DNA of 64,000 nt from Patella vulgata (GCF_932274485.2 NC_065879.2:64997459-65061458); one strand, 5' to 3'. Numbered from the stretch's first letter, positions 12,206 to 24,261 are shown. The notes: generated by a model not told the origin, from the sequence alone. Numbers and translations are program-made.

Positions 12206-13480
12206 ACAAGCGGTTGCCATACAAGATACGCCCACATTTTGCAAGAAAATGAAATGAAATGGGGTTTAACGTCCTACTGTTCTGCTCCTAACCTGGGCTA
12301 ATGAATATGGGCATACGCCATACAGTGTGCTATGAGGGAAATTTTGCCCGGGCAGTGGCACTACGGCCTACTCTTATATCGAATTCCAACTGCCAAGGGA
12401 TCTTTTACGTGCACGCCAATGTGTACACGGGACCTCGGTTTTTCGTCTCATCCGAACGACTAGACAGCTGTCCTTGTCAGACTCTCCCTCCTGCATCACT
12501 GACAAGGGGAAAACCACGCCGGAAAATCTGAATGAACTTTCTCGGCCAATGCAGGGGGCGAACACCCGACCTCCAGGCTAGCGAGACAGGGTCTTACCCA
12601 CGGCCATTTTTTGCAGTCAGTTTCGATCTGATTTTTACGAAAATCGAACCACCATTATGGTGTAACGGAGATCTATTCAAACGGTTTTAAAAATTATTAT
12701 CTCAAGAGAGGATCCACAAGCTAAAAATGCTATTTTTCGTACAGCCCGGGCCATAACCCAGGAAGTTATCCTGGGAATTATGACATACACATATATTATT
12801 CTCAGTTTCATCATAATGTTATAACAAAATGTGCATTCTACAGGGTCAACAACCTTGATATTACACACTTTTACACTATTTGCGTACACGGAGCGGCCAT
12901 TTTGTCGGGCAGTTTTCGTCCACTTTTCACGAAATTCGAACTCAACCGGGGTAACGGTGATACGTTTAAACCCTTTTTTAGAATCGGATAAAAGTTGTGA
13001 CTTCTAGAGGGTCCACAAGCTATAAACGTGATTTTTCGTACAATCAGGGGCCATAATCCAAGAAGTTACGCTCGGATAAGCATGATTATTAAAAGGAATA
13101 AAGATCTTTGTGATAAATTTAAAGTTTCATCGAAATTGTGGCATCTAGAGAGAGGGTCCACACACATCCTTATAATACCATATATTGTTTTTGCACTATT
13201 TGCATACGAGGGGCGGCCATTTTTTCCGGCAATTTTGGTCCAATTTTCACGACATGTAATGGTGATATCTTCGAGCGGTTATTTAAATCGGATAATAATT
13301 GTGATCACATGCTAAAAACGTGATGTTTCGTACAATAAGGGGCCATAATTTAGGGCGTTACGATCCGATATGCGCAAATATCACAAGGACCAACGATCTT
13401 TGGGTTATAAACATGCATTTCCCGTTTCATTAAAATCAGATGAAAATTGTGACCTCTTAGTATCCACAGTCAATAGAAAA
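12206..13480 (+). mobile_element. Old family C array, interrupted by a SINE
   Basis: The left end (GCGGTTGCC, then GATACGCCCACATTTTGCAA) is the family C terminus. After an inserted SINE-A come several strongly diverged family C units, recognised by CGGCCATTTT, ATTTTCACGAAATTCGAAC type words, GTCCACAAGCTA and GGGGCCATAAT. The units are far less alike than those at 51.8-53.7 kb, so this copy looks older. It ends near 13480 without the ACGG and palindrome end of the younger copy. Confidence 0.7.
12246..12601 (-). repeat. SINE-A, longest copy in the window
   Basis: Read on the minus strand, this repeat of about 355 bp begins near GTAAGACCCTGTCTCGC with a possible tRNA-type B box (GGTCGGGTGTTCGCCCCC). 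It runs through a conserved core (CACGTAAAAGATCCCTTGGC) and ends in GGACGTTAAACCCC plus an ATTTC repeat tail. Shortened copies lie at 13934, 24176 (other orientation), 37395, 39040, 40288, 41028, 61462 and 61852. Variable truncation at the head side and a constant tail fit reverse-transcribed SINE insertion. The RNA polymerase III promoter is inferred, not proven. Confidence 0.75.
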
Positions 13481-13561
13481 GTTGGGTTTGGTTTTGGCAC
13501 ATTTGATGGACAGCCGCCTAAAAAGTGGATGTCTTGAGTCAGTTTCATGGCAGCATTTTAT

Positions 13562-13820
13562 GCTGAGAAAGAGAGAGATTCGGTTCAACGTCCACTCGAC
13601 ACAAACTAGGTCACTTCGGGACTAACACATGGTTCAATTTCATTTCAATAATTCGCTTGCGCGTAGGGGTCTTTAGCAGTGGCAGGACCCGGAGAAAACC
13701 CACGAGATTAGACAGCCGGCCCTACTCCTTGTCACGTACAACCGGGAAATCGAAACCACGCATTTGACTCAATGATATACCTTATGATACAGCGCGCACG
13801 TGCTAACCATTCGGCCATCC
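13562..13820 (-). repeat. SINE-B with tRNA-like head
   Basis: On the minus strand the element starts at about 13820 with GGATGGCCGAATGGTTAGCA, which fits the A box of Leu or Ser tRNA genes. Further on it has GGTTTCGATTTCC, a B-box match. The body then continues with CCTCGTGGGTTTT-type sequence, the CGCAAGCGAATTATTG block, and ends near 13566 with GGACGTTGAACCG. This is the only SINE-B copy here with a full head. The spacing of the boxes suits a class II tRNA, which suggests a tRNA-Leu or tRNA-Ser ancestor. A run of C on the plus strand borders the head. Confidence 0.8.
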
Positions 13821-13933
13821 CCCCCCCCCCCTTTGCGCTTAGGCTAAGCAATTTAATTTTTAGATCCTTTGGATTAGTCTGGTCGTCATTCGAGGGAGTT
13901 TGAATACCTTGCAAAAAATACAATATTGTGAAA

Positions 13934-13972
13934 TGAAATGAAATGAAATGGGTTTAACGTCCTACTGTTTTG
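13934..13972 (-). repeat. Very short SINE-A insertion with target duplication
   Basis: Only the ATTTC tail and about 25 bases of SINE-A 3' end are present. The exact 13-mer CAATATTGTGAAA flanks it on both sides (13921-13933 and 13973-13985), showing a real insertion event rather than decay of a longer copy. Confidence 0.8.
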
Positions 13973-13985
13973 CAATATTGTGAAA

Positions 13986-14465
13986 GTTGAATCTCCAAAA
14001 GGAATATTAATTCAAAAGTATTTCAATTCTGTTCAGTAATGACAAAAATAATATTGAAAACTTTCTGACATCTACAGCACCACCAATAATTTTCATCTGA
14101 ATGAATCAAAGCCGAGAGATATTGACCCTTAGTGTTATGATTTTGTTTTGAGATGTTAAATAGTCAGTGTGAGTGCATTATAGCATTGATTAAACCGTGA
14201 ACAAATGTGCAATTTCTGTCTACGGTAATGTGGTTTAATTTCGCCCACCTTTTATTAAACGCTTTTCGCGTAAAATTTTACCGTTTTTCTGCACGCGATT
14301 GCCTTTTCGTCGAATCAGAACATCCCGTGATAGACAAAACGGAACTCCGCCTACGTCATTCATAATTTATAAATAAAATATGTTACATCTTCCGTGATTG
14401 GTGGAATTTCTACGTCATCTCAAGGTTATCACCTCTAGCAGTGACGGTAAGTTGACCTTAATTTA
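13986..14465. other. No gene recognised
   Basis: AT-rich spacer before family B; nothing recognised. Confidence 0.5.
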
Positions 14466-14953
14466 AAGGAGCTAAGTCGTTAATATTTGGGACCTAGAAA
14501 TTGACACAAATGGGTTGCAACGCATACAATAATGTAATATGAATGTATATAAATTGATTTACATTCAATCGTTTTTGTTTTTACTGTAATTTCTAATCAG
14601 TTAGGTTCGGCGAAATACGTCAGTATTCTCAATCGAATTTCAATCACTAGCGTCTCTTTAATCCAGTCTACGCCGATGGTATTTATTAGGCATGCTCTCC
14701 AGATAAGAATATGATGTCACCGTTTGACATGCCTAGCCTCGTTTTTACTGTCCCTTATTACAAATAGCGCTGAAACGCATTATGGTACACGATTCATGTA
14801 AAATGTTTATTTTGTCTTTTAATATTGGATATCAGAAGGCCATCTTTTTCCGGTAAGATCACAACACCAATGTTGATTTAAACCGACAAATAAATCGTGT
14901 TTTCAATGTCGAAGATTTTGGATGATATTGAGTTAGAGACTTAGCTATAACTC
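14466..14953 (-). mobile_element. Family B element, inverted copy
   Basis: About 490 bp that recur in the opposite orientation at 25336-25806 and 59090-59620. Its ends carry an imperfect inverted repeat: GCTAAGTCGTTAATATTTGG on one side, and GCTAAGTCTCTAA on the other strand at the far side. Internal landmarks are the hairpin-like TGGTACACGATTC region and GAGCATGC or its variants. No coding capacity is seen. I call it a probable non-autonomous TIR element; target duplications are not clear. Confidence 0.65.
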
Positions 14954-15315
14954 CATTTACTCTGCCCACAGCTAATCACACTTAGGTTTTCGATAAATAT
15001 AGTTAGTTTTGCGTAATTCTGTCGGAAAAAAAATGGTAGTTTTATATAAAAAAAAAACAATCAAATAATCAAAATAAATACAGGACGAAATTAATCCACC
15101 TAATTTTCATGATGGACGAAATTACCCCGTTGTTTATTTTATACATGAACGATATTACCCCGTAACTAAAATTTCTTTTAACCCACACCTATTAACTTAT
15201 ATAATATTAATATGTAGCTTTAAAAAGCATACCCGATGGTTTATTTACAATTTATTTTCATTTCTTTTTTCATTTATTTACAATTTTATTTTTTTAATTT
15301 ATTTCAGATTTAACC
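14954..15315. other. AT-rich spacer with a repeated GACGAAATTACCCCGT word
   Basis: No gene. The word GACGAAATTAC or close variants occurs three times between about 15083 and 15165, a short degenerate tandem motif just upstream of the pogo-like element. Confidence 0.45.
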
Positions 15316-17320
15316 ATGCCTCGAAATTATACCAAGAAAGGCCTCTACAAATCTCACGACCCGGAGTTAAAGGGGAAGACCAGCGATTTTCAACAAAGTT
15401 TCCATAAATCTTAAATATATATTGATAAATAATTTCCTCTGTAACATTATCAAAAAAAGTTTTTAGTTTTTGTAAACGAGAAATTAATTTTTACTAAACC
15501 GGAAGTGACATAGTTGGTTCAACACGCTCACTGGGATCTATAGTAAGCATACATATTTGGCATAAGTTTACTGCTGTATTGTGTTCACGCGTCGTCCTTT
15601 GGCCAAAAATCGGATCAAATGGGTTGTTTATTAGGATATTATAAACAAGAATTTATGGGGTTTTTTAACGTTTAGTACACAAAGCCGTCGCGTAAGTTCA
15701 CTCATACTGAACAGTACGCTGTGTCTCAATTCGACGCTTGGGGATCATGTAAAAGGGAAGATCCTTCCTGGGAGTCTTATTGGAAGACCTACAGTTATTC
15801 CAGAAAAGATCGAAAACCAGATCGTGGATACCGCGCTAAAAGCATCGGCCATGGGGTTTGGGATGAGCCACCGACACCTCATCGCAAAGACGGGGCCCCC
15901 GCATTGTGAACAAACTGAAACTTGACACGCCATTGAAAGGTGGAATTCCTGGGCCTCCAAAAACGCCACCCCGAAATTTCACTTCGGAAACCTGAAAAAC
16001 TGACCCAAAACCAGGTCCGCATGATGAATCGTGACGTATCTCATTATTTCCAAACTCTTGATGCAACGATAGAATCCTTAAATATACAATCTGGAATATG
16101 GACGAAACTGGCTTAATGAAGGAGCATACCTCAATAAATATTTGCTCCAGGAAAGGTTCAAAGTCAGTACCTGCAAGGACGAGCAATTCCCGAGAATCGG
16201 TAACTTGGTCATTATATACCCCCGATGCTCATAGTACAAGGTAAAACTTCCAGGGCCCTGCAATCATGGAAAATAAATGATTCCCCCAGATGGAACTTTT
16301 TGGACGTACCAGAGCCCTGCTTGGATGGAAGATGTACTTGCTAGGGAATGGTTTGCGAAGGTCTTCCTTCCAAGAAGCATCGGCCCGGAACGTCCCCAAC
16401 TGTTGCTGCTGGACAGCCACAGTTCACACGAGACCTTATCATTAATCGAAATCGCACAGCAGGAAAACCTCACATTATTAACTTAGCCACCGCATACTAC
16501 CAAATATTTACAACCTTTAGATAGAACTGTCTTCAAATCGTTAAAATCCACTACAATAAAATCTGTTCTCAATTCCTTATCGATAATCCATCAGAAACAA
16601 TCACCAAACAATCATGGCCGGCCATCTTCAAAATGGCCTTTACTGAAGAAATTTCTGTTAACAATATCCAGAATGGGTTCAAGTCATGTGGAATTCCCCC
16701 CTTTAATCCCGAGTCTGTGCCGGAGGAGGCATTTTTGCCAAGCACGGCCTATAGACCTAAACCATCTGATTCTCCTGCACCATCAGCTTCAATACCTACT
16801 GTAACGTCTGAGCCCTCACCTTCTGCTACAGATGAAACTATAATCCATACGCACCAAAAGACATTGAAGATCCAGCTTTCATTTTGGACTCATGGGGCAC
16901 TAAACATTAATAAATACAATCTATATTTATCCCCCCCCCCTCGACAGTGGAATTTTCGACTCCGGCAAAACCAAACCGACTGATAACATCTTGCCGTGTG
17001 TTAACTAATACAGGAATGGTGTCATCAAAAAGAAAAGGAATGGAAAAAAAAGAAAACAAAAGACTAGGTACTGAAAAGAGGAAAGAAGAAATGCAGAGGA
17101 AAGAAAGGACGCGATGGAGAAAAGAAAGGGTGCAAAGAAGACAAATGTTCAATTTAGGGGAGAGTGGAGGCGAGGCTACGGGCAACCGTTACGACTGGAA
17201 AAGATCTATGTGTTAATTGCTAGAAGTGTAAAAAATGGATGCACGTCTCGTGCGTGCCATCATCCATTGATAAGTCCAACCTGCATGAAACCGACCAATG
17301 TTTTTATTGCCTTTGGTGTA
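15316..17320 (+). pseudogene. Decayed pogo/Tigger-like transposase with C-terminal PHD-like finger
   Basis: Pieces of one transposase lie in order but in several frames. The start MPRNYTKKGLYKSHDPEL (15316) is the Psq-type N-terminus. Next come GRPTVIPEKIENQIV and ALKASAMGFGMSHRHLIAKT near 15780-15895, then NMDETGL near 16100 (first catalytic Asp). Then come IPPDGTFWTYQSPAWMEDVL (16280) and PQLLLLDSHSSHETL (second Asp). PPHTTKYLQPLDRTVFKSLK follows a TAG at 16483, where the family has the third acidic region. NGFKSCGIPPFNPESVPEEA follows at about 16670. A lysine/arginine-rich stretch (17010-17150) leads to CKKWMHVSCVPSSI and CFYCLWC near 17230-17330, a partial PHD-like zinc finger. At least five frame changes or stops make it inactive. 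The DNA-binding, DDE and finger order fits pogo-like elements of invertebrates. Confidence 0.85.
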
Positions 17321-18204
17321 GAATGTAAAGGAACAATCCCACTCTCGCTGGTTTAAAAAAATATATATAATGCCTTAACCTAGGTTTTAAATACCTACTG
17401 GTTAGAATTGAATCTCGTGCCGTTTTAGTAGAATGTCGCTTTGTATTTTTATATTCCTAGATAATAAAGTTAGCAGTTGGCGTTCATGAAGTTTTCCATT
17501 TTTTTAAAAATAGGTTGATTTAGATGAAATAATATAGCACCAATAAATTGAAATATCTTGTAATAAATACTACAATTTATTGATCAGAATGGTTACAACC
17601 GGAGTGGGATCGTCACTTTAATTATAATTATATATATATATATTTATAGATGTTTTTAACAGTTAACTTGCATGCAGATATTTTAATTAAAGTGAAAATA
17701 ATAATACAGGTCCTAGGAGGTAGGTCCTACGAGTACTCAAAAATATATGTGTTTGCTTTTTATTTCCTTTCAGACAAGTCGAGAGAGAGGGGGGCAGAGA
17801 AAAGGGAAAAGACTAAAATATGGATAAGAGGGTAGGGTGGGCAGGGTAGAGGAGAGAGAGTATTAATCCGGAATAAACGACAAAGGAACAAAACAATGGT
17901 CATGTATACTCGCACATTTTATACGCCATACTCGTAGTCTTATTTTTTTTCGGTATCATCTACCAAGGATACTTTTATACCAAATGGGGCTCGCTTTTTC
18001 AAACAATCCAAATGATGAGACTTTGTTTTCTGTAAGGCTCTTCACCATTGACGCCCGGGAACTTTCTCTGTCAATACCGCGGGACCAGCCGATTAGCGAA
18101 CAAGCGCCTTGTACTCATCTTCCGACAACGTATATAAATATCCTAAATACCAATTAGTACGAGTATGCCATTTATCTGGATTATCCGACCATATATGCGT
18201 CAAA
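17321..18204. other. No gene; purine-rich patch
   Basis: Nothing coding is recognised. A GA-rich stretch lies at about 17775-17865 and a short TA repeat at 17625-17645. The pogo terminal inverted repeat was not found. Confidence 0.45.
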
Positions 18205-18957
18205 GATTTAAGGCGAATTCGTTAAGAATTAATGGAAGACCTAACAGTACCGATACAGTGCGCGGACGTCTCACCAGAGAGAACATGCATTGCCGTAGAC
18301 CTTACAGCGGACCGATCCTCAACAGCGACTTGAGCGTCTACAATTTACCCAAAAACACCAGAACTGGCGACACAGGCAAGAAAACTGTTCACAGATGATA
18401 GTCGGTATTGCGTATCAACTGCAGATGACAGGACCGAAATATGGCGACGACGTGGCCAGCGTTATTCTGACCAATGTGTCATAGAACGAGACTCATGGGC
18501 AGGTCCCATAATGGTTTTGGGTGGAATCGGTCTGAACCAGAGAGTGGCTCCTGTGGTGTTCCAAAATGTTGGTCCAAGGAGAGGAGGCGGCATCACAGCA
18601 GTTCGCGACATCGATCAAGCTCTCAGACCCAACGTCATACCCCATTTCGCACGTCATCGAAACGTTTTCCAGCATGACAACGCCCGTGCCCACACCGTCA
18701 GAGTTAGAACTGTGTCAACGTTATGCACTGGCCAGCCCTTAGTCAGGACTTTAACCCGATTTAACATCTTTGGGATGAAATTCATAGGAGACTTAGCGTC
18801 GTACGGAGACCAAACACTGCCGATGGATTGCGCCAGGCTTTTCTGAGAGTGTGGTTCCAGGTGTAAATGGCGTTCACCAATGGTCTGGTCCACTCCATGT
18901 ACATACTATGCGCTGATGTTATTGACACTAGCGGTGGACACACCATACACTGATATA
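18205..18957 (+). pseudogene. Tc1-like transposase fragment, catalytic part
   Basis: Bases 18238-18310 give STDTVRGRLTREN and HCRRPYSGP, matching the fragment at 3.6 kb. One frame is then open from about 18385 to 18846. It holds LFTDDSRYCVS with the first catalytic Asp, EIWRRRGQR, GPIMVLGGI and VFQHDNARAHTVRV with the second Asp. The DFNPI-stop-HLWDEIHR segment sits in a different frame near 18750-18790, where the expected catalytic Glu codon is a stop. A further frame gives NGLVHSMYILCADVIDTSGG, the usual Tc1 C-terminus, ending near 18955. So the copy runs from the DNA-binding domain to the end of the protein but has at least three frame changes and the lost Glu. Confidence 0.85.
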
Positions 18958-19281
18958 TAGATTGTGATGAAATAATCGCTAATGCCTCAACATACTGTTC
19001 ACAAAAAGTTAATAGTTCGTTTTCTAGAATGATTTGATTAAAGTGCCTCACTGATTTTGAAATCGTACTGACGTTGTTTTTTTTTTTTTGCTGTTTAGTA
19101 TAGTTCGTTCCCATATTTCCTATGGTGAGCATCAAATGGAATGAAGTGAAATTTTATGGCACGCTAGATCCATCCTGGTTAAATGGTGTCACATCCTATT
19201 AAAATCTGAGAACTCATGACCAATTTCATAGATTGCAGGAGGCTACGGGGGTGATCACTTAATTTACCAAATCGTTAATAG
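18958..19281. other. No gene recognised
   Basis: Spacer after the Tc1 remnant. It includes an AAATGGAATGAAGTGAAATTT stretch vaguely like a SINE tail, too weak to call. Confidence 0.4.
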
Positions 19282-19505
19282 CAACCGAAAACGGACATAT
19301 CAGTAAATATAAAGGCCGGCCAATTACTGATATAAAATTAGATGGTAAGTAAACATTGATAAAATAAATGCAACCCATCATTCATATACAGGCAGCAACC
19401 GAACATGGACATATAAGTAAATAAAAGGCCGATCAATTACAGATATGAAATTAAATGGTAAGTATACATGGATAAAATAATAGTAATCCACCATTCATAA
19501 ACAGG
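19282..19505 (+). repeat. Two-copy tandem repeat of about 113 bp
   Basis: Two neighbouring copies share GCAACCGAA, GGACATAT.AGTAAATA, AAAGGCCG, CAATTAC.GATAT and GATAAAATAA. They differ by scattered substitutions and small gaps, so the duplication is not recent. No coding function is seen. Confidence 0.7.
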
Positions 19506-21393
19506 ATTTGGTTGAGTCAGTTTTTAAATGGATCTTATTCGTAAGTCACGGCAATCCGACCCTATTCTCCACGCTGCAAATTTGACGATAAATTATTTCG
19601 ATGGATATTGTTGTTTTTTTCTGCATGAAATATTGAAATATGCACGGAGTTTATTATCGCTGTAACGACATGACGATGTCACAATATCCAAAATAAGGAC
19701 CATGGTTTTTATGCGTAATTAGCAACCCTTACCTAGTGCCATACTTTTTATGTGATATTTTTAGAAGCCTGTGATTTTATTTACCATAATGTATTTAGAA
19801 AAGTGTTCTTAGTTTTGAGATATTGATTTGGTACCAGAACATGCCAAACTTGTACGTAAAGAAATAATTAATGTTAATGATCCTGAAGGTATTTATCCTT
19901 TTCTAAAAGGGCACAAATCTCTATTCTTTGGAACCTTAAAATAGACCAAATTGGGTCTAAAAGCACATATTAATGTAATATGAGTGTATATAAAGTGATT
20001 TATATTCTTATCTTTAACTCCCATTAGTTTAAAGTTAGTGGGACGTTTATTTTGAGCCACTTGATCTCTTTACTTTACAAGAACCACAGCAAGTCGGGTA
20101 AATTTCAAATTCTTCTGATTCAGGTACACCAGACTGAAAAATCTAGAGGAACTTTCTCGGGACAATACCAGTGTCGAACTACCCTACTATTTTTGAAGGA
20201 GTATTTATCAGTGATGCCTTAATTGTCAGATCACGGCGGTTTTTCCCACACATATTGCAAGAAAAGATATAGTCGAGTCAATTGATAAAAAATGGGAGAC
20301 AGCCCCAAAAATATTGCAAGAAAAATTTTTTTTTCATGGTTTTTGGTAGCGTTGGATGGATGTACTGAATGACATTCTAAAAGTTTACCAAAATTGGAGT
20401 ACTGGAAAGTCCCAGATTTTGAGAGTATAGTTTGGGTTTTTAGGCCATTTTCCTTAACGGGCGTTGTGTAGTCTTCAGATAACACCGACTTTTCCACACC
20501 AATCTTATTAAGACTTTGCACATGTGTTCCTTGTGTAAAATAACCCAGACAGCACTTAACAGTCCGACCGTTTGTTGTGTAATAATGGAGGTACAAGCGG
20601 AAAAATAAAAACTATTTATAGCAAACGAGGGGTTTGAATAAATTACGACGTCGTTCACACCATCCGTTGTAAACAATCATGGCCTTGTCCAACAGCAGTC
20701 TCACACTGCCATCTATCGCGACTGGAACATGGCTGACTTCCATTTTTTGGTAGTCGAAGACTACCATATTTTAATGTATAAAATGATTTTTAGATCGGCG
20801 GAGTAGTGCACCGAAGTAAATTGACTTTTTACGTCCGAATTGTTGTATTTTTGAACTTGCTTTGGACTTATTCAAAGAATTCACCGAAAATCACAAAATC
20901 TCGTTTGAAGGTAAATAATGAATTTTTTTTAAAAAAATAGTTTGAGATAATATTTTACAGCGTTTTTTGTGTCGAAATGTCGCTTATAACCTCTTCTTTC
21001 GATCTACTGGGGGATATCTTTTTAGCATGTACTAATAGAATTTCCAAGAAAGCGCATCGTTTCTTGCCGTTTCCAGGGATACCAGACAACCCACAGCCTG
21101 TAGCCAAAAATTGTCCACTGGCTTTTTGAACCTACATAAAAAAGCATTGTTCATGCCCAATTTGATGAAAATCCATTAAGGTATAACTGAGAAAATTCTA
21201 CTTTTGCTGTCATCAACACCCTTTATCATCATGCTTTTGGGCCAAGTTTAGAAATATGTAAATAAGATTGGTATTTTTTTGGTGATTAATATGTAGTTGA
21301 TTGCCCCTAATAACAAAAAAAAAATTGTCATATCTTATCAACAAAAATTTCAGTACTAGCTTTAAAATGTGCATTTTAGACAGCTCAACTCGC
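19506..21393. other. No gene; possible end of a larger TIR element
   Basis: AT-rich. Around 20260-20335 a segment with CAATTGATAAAAAATGGGAG and ATTGCAAGAAAAA resembles, in inverted form, bases 23135-23205 (TTTTCTTGCAATTTTTTTTT and TAATTGACTGGACTAATATA). If real, these would bound an element of about 2.9 kb containing family D copy 2. A minus-strand frame of 121 codons at 20231-20596 matches nothing I recognise. Confidence 0.35.
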
Positions 21394-21397
21394 TTAA

Positions 21398-22296
21398 ACA
21401 TACATTATGCAAGAGCTAAATCAGATTATTGCAAGTCTTAATTTAGGCTTAAGATGTTATAGAAATTATAAATTAGATCTTTATTTAAACAACAAGCCCA
21501 AAATCAACTCTGTAGACCCACGGATGGCTCCGCTACAGCTTGGATTTAAATAGGATTTCACTGATTGATTAAATCAAAAATGGCGCCCCGTGCGGAGATT
21601 ATTAACCGTTACGTTGACGTCATCAGTTAGATCGAGGCTAAATGATAGAGTGTACGAAGCGAGGCCGCTGTTGAGCGATGCCGCATGTCAGTCTATTTGA
21701 TTGAAAGTTCGATATATACGGCCTTGATATTATGTTCAGTTTGGATGTTGGTATTATACGCTCTTTTGTCACTTGCGTTTACAGAAAAATTGATAAACAT
21801 CGCAGCTAACATCACCCCAGTTGAATTGCAACCACATTGGATCACTGTAGTGTTTCCTATTTGTCTGCTTCGGGAGTCACGTAGTCGGGTTACAGTACAA
21901 GAGTACACGCAGACTAACAAGAAGTCGGCTATAATTATGCCTCATTGATTTGGTTTATTCCTTTCAAACTTTCGCTTCTTATCTATATAATAAAAGTCTT
22001 ATTTTTAATTTGTAATAAAAATAAATGTGATACGAATTGTACTGCAACCCCGTCTCAAGCCATTGAAAACGTTACTTGATAATCGAGATTATGTAGGTGG
22101 AGTTAACGCCTGTCAATCCGCCAAGGATAAGATATATTTGACTACCATTTCTAGTCAAATATTACAACGATGATAACTCTGTTCAGAATAAAGTAATTTG
22201 ACTGAGATTTTCAATATATTCTTCTATCATCGTCTACTTTTGAACTGTTATAGCAAGAATGGACAACTCTCTATAAAAATCTCCCATAATGTATCT
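21398..22296. mobile_element. Family D element, copy 2, between TTAA sites
   Basis: An 899-bp copy in the same orientation as copy 1. It starts ACATACATTATGCAAGAGC and ends CCCATAATGTATCT, with TTAA at 21394-21397 and 22297-22300. Most of the interior aligns with copy 1, including GATCGAGGCTAAATGATAG and AGTCGGCTATAATTATGCC. It differs from copy 1 by several indels of tens of bases, so the two are independent old insertions. Confidence 0.85.
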
Positions 22297-22300
22297 TTAA

Positions 22301-23230
22301 AAGGTACAACTTCAGACAAGCAAAAAGTCGCCATTTTCTTTTTTTAGAGAAACACGTAAAACTGACGCCATGCACTAGGTTATTGGGGTCAATATTTATA
22401 TGGCATGGTTTTCATAGATGTCCGGTTCTCGGCTTAAAGCATTTTCGGGGATTTCATTATCCAAGAAGTATGATGGCCAGAATCCAAATTTATAAAGGCG
22501 CATAACTCTGCATTATTTTTTATCATAGAATAGCAATTTTGGTCTTGAAATTATTATTTGGCGCCATTATTTCATTTGAAGATATGCCCAGGGGTTTTAA
22601 ATGGTTCCTTATACCATTTTCAGTGAATCCGCTACTCCAGAAAATGTTAACGCGAACCCGAATTTACGCATATTCGTAACTATGCTCTTCTTCATCACTT
22701 ACTGGCATAATTGGTATGTACATGTTTTGGGTTCCCTTTGGACACCATAGGGTATATCTTCAAATGAAAGAATGGCCCCAAAAACATTAATTTACATTAA
22801 TTTAGATGTTCATATTACAATTGAGGATTTTCTTTTACATTGATTTGACGAACGTCGGCCATCTTGCATTTTACTTATTTTTACCGCTTTAAAAGACATG
22901 TTAGCACCACTGGCTACATATTCAAATAAAAGAATGACACCAAAACCATTAATTTATGTATTCATAATACATTTATAAGGTCTTAAACCAACAGTTTATG
23001 GTTTTCTTGTACACTGATTAGGCAAATGTCGGCCATCTTGGACTTTACCACTTCCCGGTGTGCATAATTTGGTAATCTTTGGGATTTTATAATGTACAGC
23101 TAAATATACGCAAAAATGCATAAAAACGTTTTCTTGCAATTTTTTTTTTAGGGGGGTGGGGGGGTAAATCATTAATTGACTGGACTAATATAGCAACTTT
23201 ATCATATAGTCCTTTCTGCCACCAAATCAT
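22301..23230. other. No gene; internal near-repeats
   Basis: Words such as GGCCATCTTG with CATTAATTTA recur around 22780-22870 and 22930-23050, suggesting an old tandem duplication of roughly 150-170 bp. The G-rich run at about 23152-23168 ends the stretch. No protein is recognised. Confidence 0.4.
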
Positions 23231-24169
23231 CAGATATACGCCGATATGTGGTATTACCCTTTGATATACTTATAAGGTCATATATAATACTAGTTAGTGT
23301 TATGATTTTATGTTTTGATTATACATTGCAGTTTAGTTTTATTTGATGCATCCACATAGCTAACTAAGTTTTGATGTTCTCAACACCTACCATATCTTAA
23401 TAACAAAGCGAAATGAATGTTTTATGAGCTGTACCAGAAAAACTAAATGACAACACAGTAAAGCATTTATATTCATAATTGAAACAAATAAATACAGTCT
23501 GTATAAATATTTCAAATCATAAAAACGAAAATAAGATTGTATATGAAATCGAAATATAACAATTTGCCTCCTTTTAAAAATTAAACGCAGTCGGTGACAG
23601 AAGCACTATTGGCGGAAGTAAATTAAATTGGCTGGTTCTATTGAAGTGTTGGGGATATTTGTATTTATTCAAACAAATTGTTTTTGTTGGGTTCACATTG
23701 ACATTTAAATCAAGTGTTTGTATTTGACATAATGTTTACCGTTTTAAACTAGTGTTTGTGCTTCGTCCAAATATCTTGGTGATGTGCATGGTTTTTTTGT
23801 ACATTCATGATGCATTGTTTATTTACATTTGCATCAGTGGTCTCGACATTGTGAATGTTAATGCTGTTGACTCTGGAAGGTGGCCATATATGTATATATT
23901 TTTTTATGTAATGTACACTTTAATATCCTGTTTGTAAACCACCTGTATTCTTACAAGTTGTTATGCGAGTTGTCGATTAAAACATAATATCACGGTAACC
24001 TTAATGGAGCAAATGAGAAAACATGCCATACTGAAGGTCGAATATAAAGTACACATCCATCGACTAAAAAAAATAAATAAATGTTTGGGATGAAAAGGAC
24101 ATAATGTAAATGACAGAATAAAGTCATATCGACAGCTACAAAAGCAGAGAAGTTCCTGTCATCACATGC
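23231..24169. other. No gene recognised
   Basis: AT-rich sequence with small, mostly hydrophobic frames (for example 61 codons at 23752) that look fortuitous. Confidence 0.45.
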
Positions 24170-24218
24170 CCAGTCGGCACAAAACAGTAGGATGTTAAAC
24201 CCCATTTCATTTCTTTCC
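24170..24218 (+). repeat. SINE-A 3' end
   Basis: CAGTAGGATGTTAAACCCC followed by ATTTCATTTC: the last 30 bases and tail of SINE-A, here with its sense on the plus strand. Confidence 0.65.
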
Positions 24219-24261
24219 AAAAGTATGTTAGTCGATGCAACACCTAAAATCAGGACATAAT

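Noticed and set aside
13740-13825. A tRNA gene on the minus strand
   Set aside because: A- and B-box matches are present but the cloverleaf is poor, and the segment is continuous with the SINE-B body.
15745-16486. Several minus-strand frames up to 116 codons
   Set aside because: They are antisense to the pogo-like transposase remnant and carry no motifs.
20231-20596. A 121-codon minus-strand frame as a host gene
   Set aside because: No domain, no homologue that I recognise, and AT-biased composition. It may be chance.
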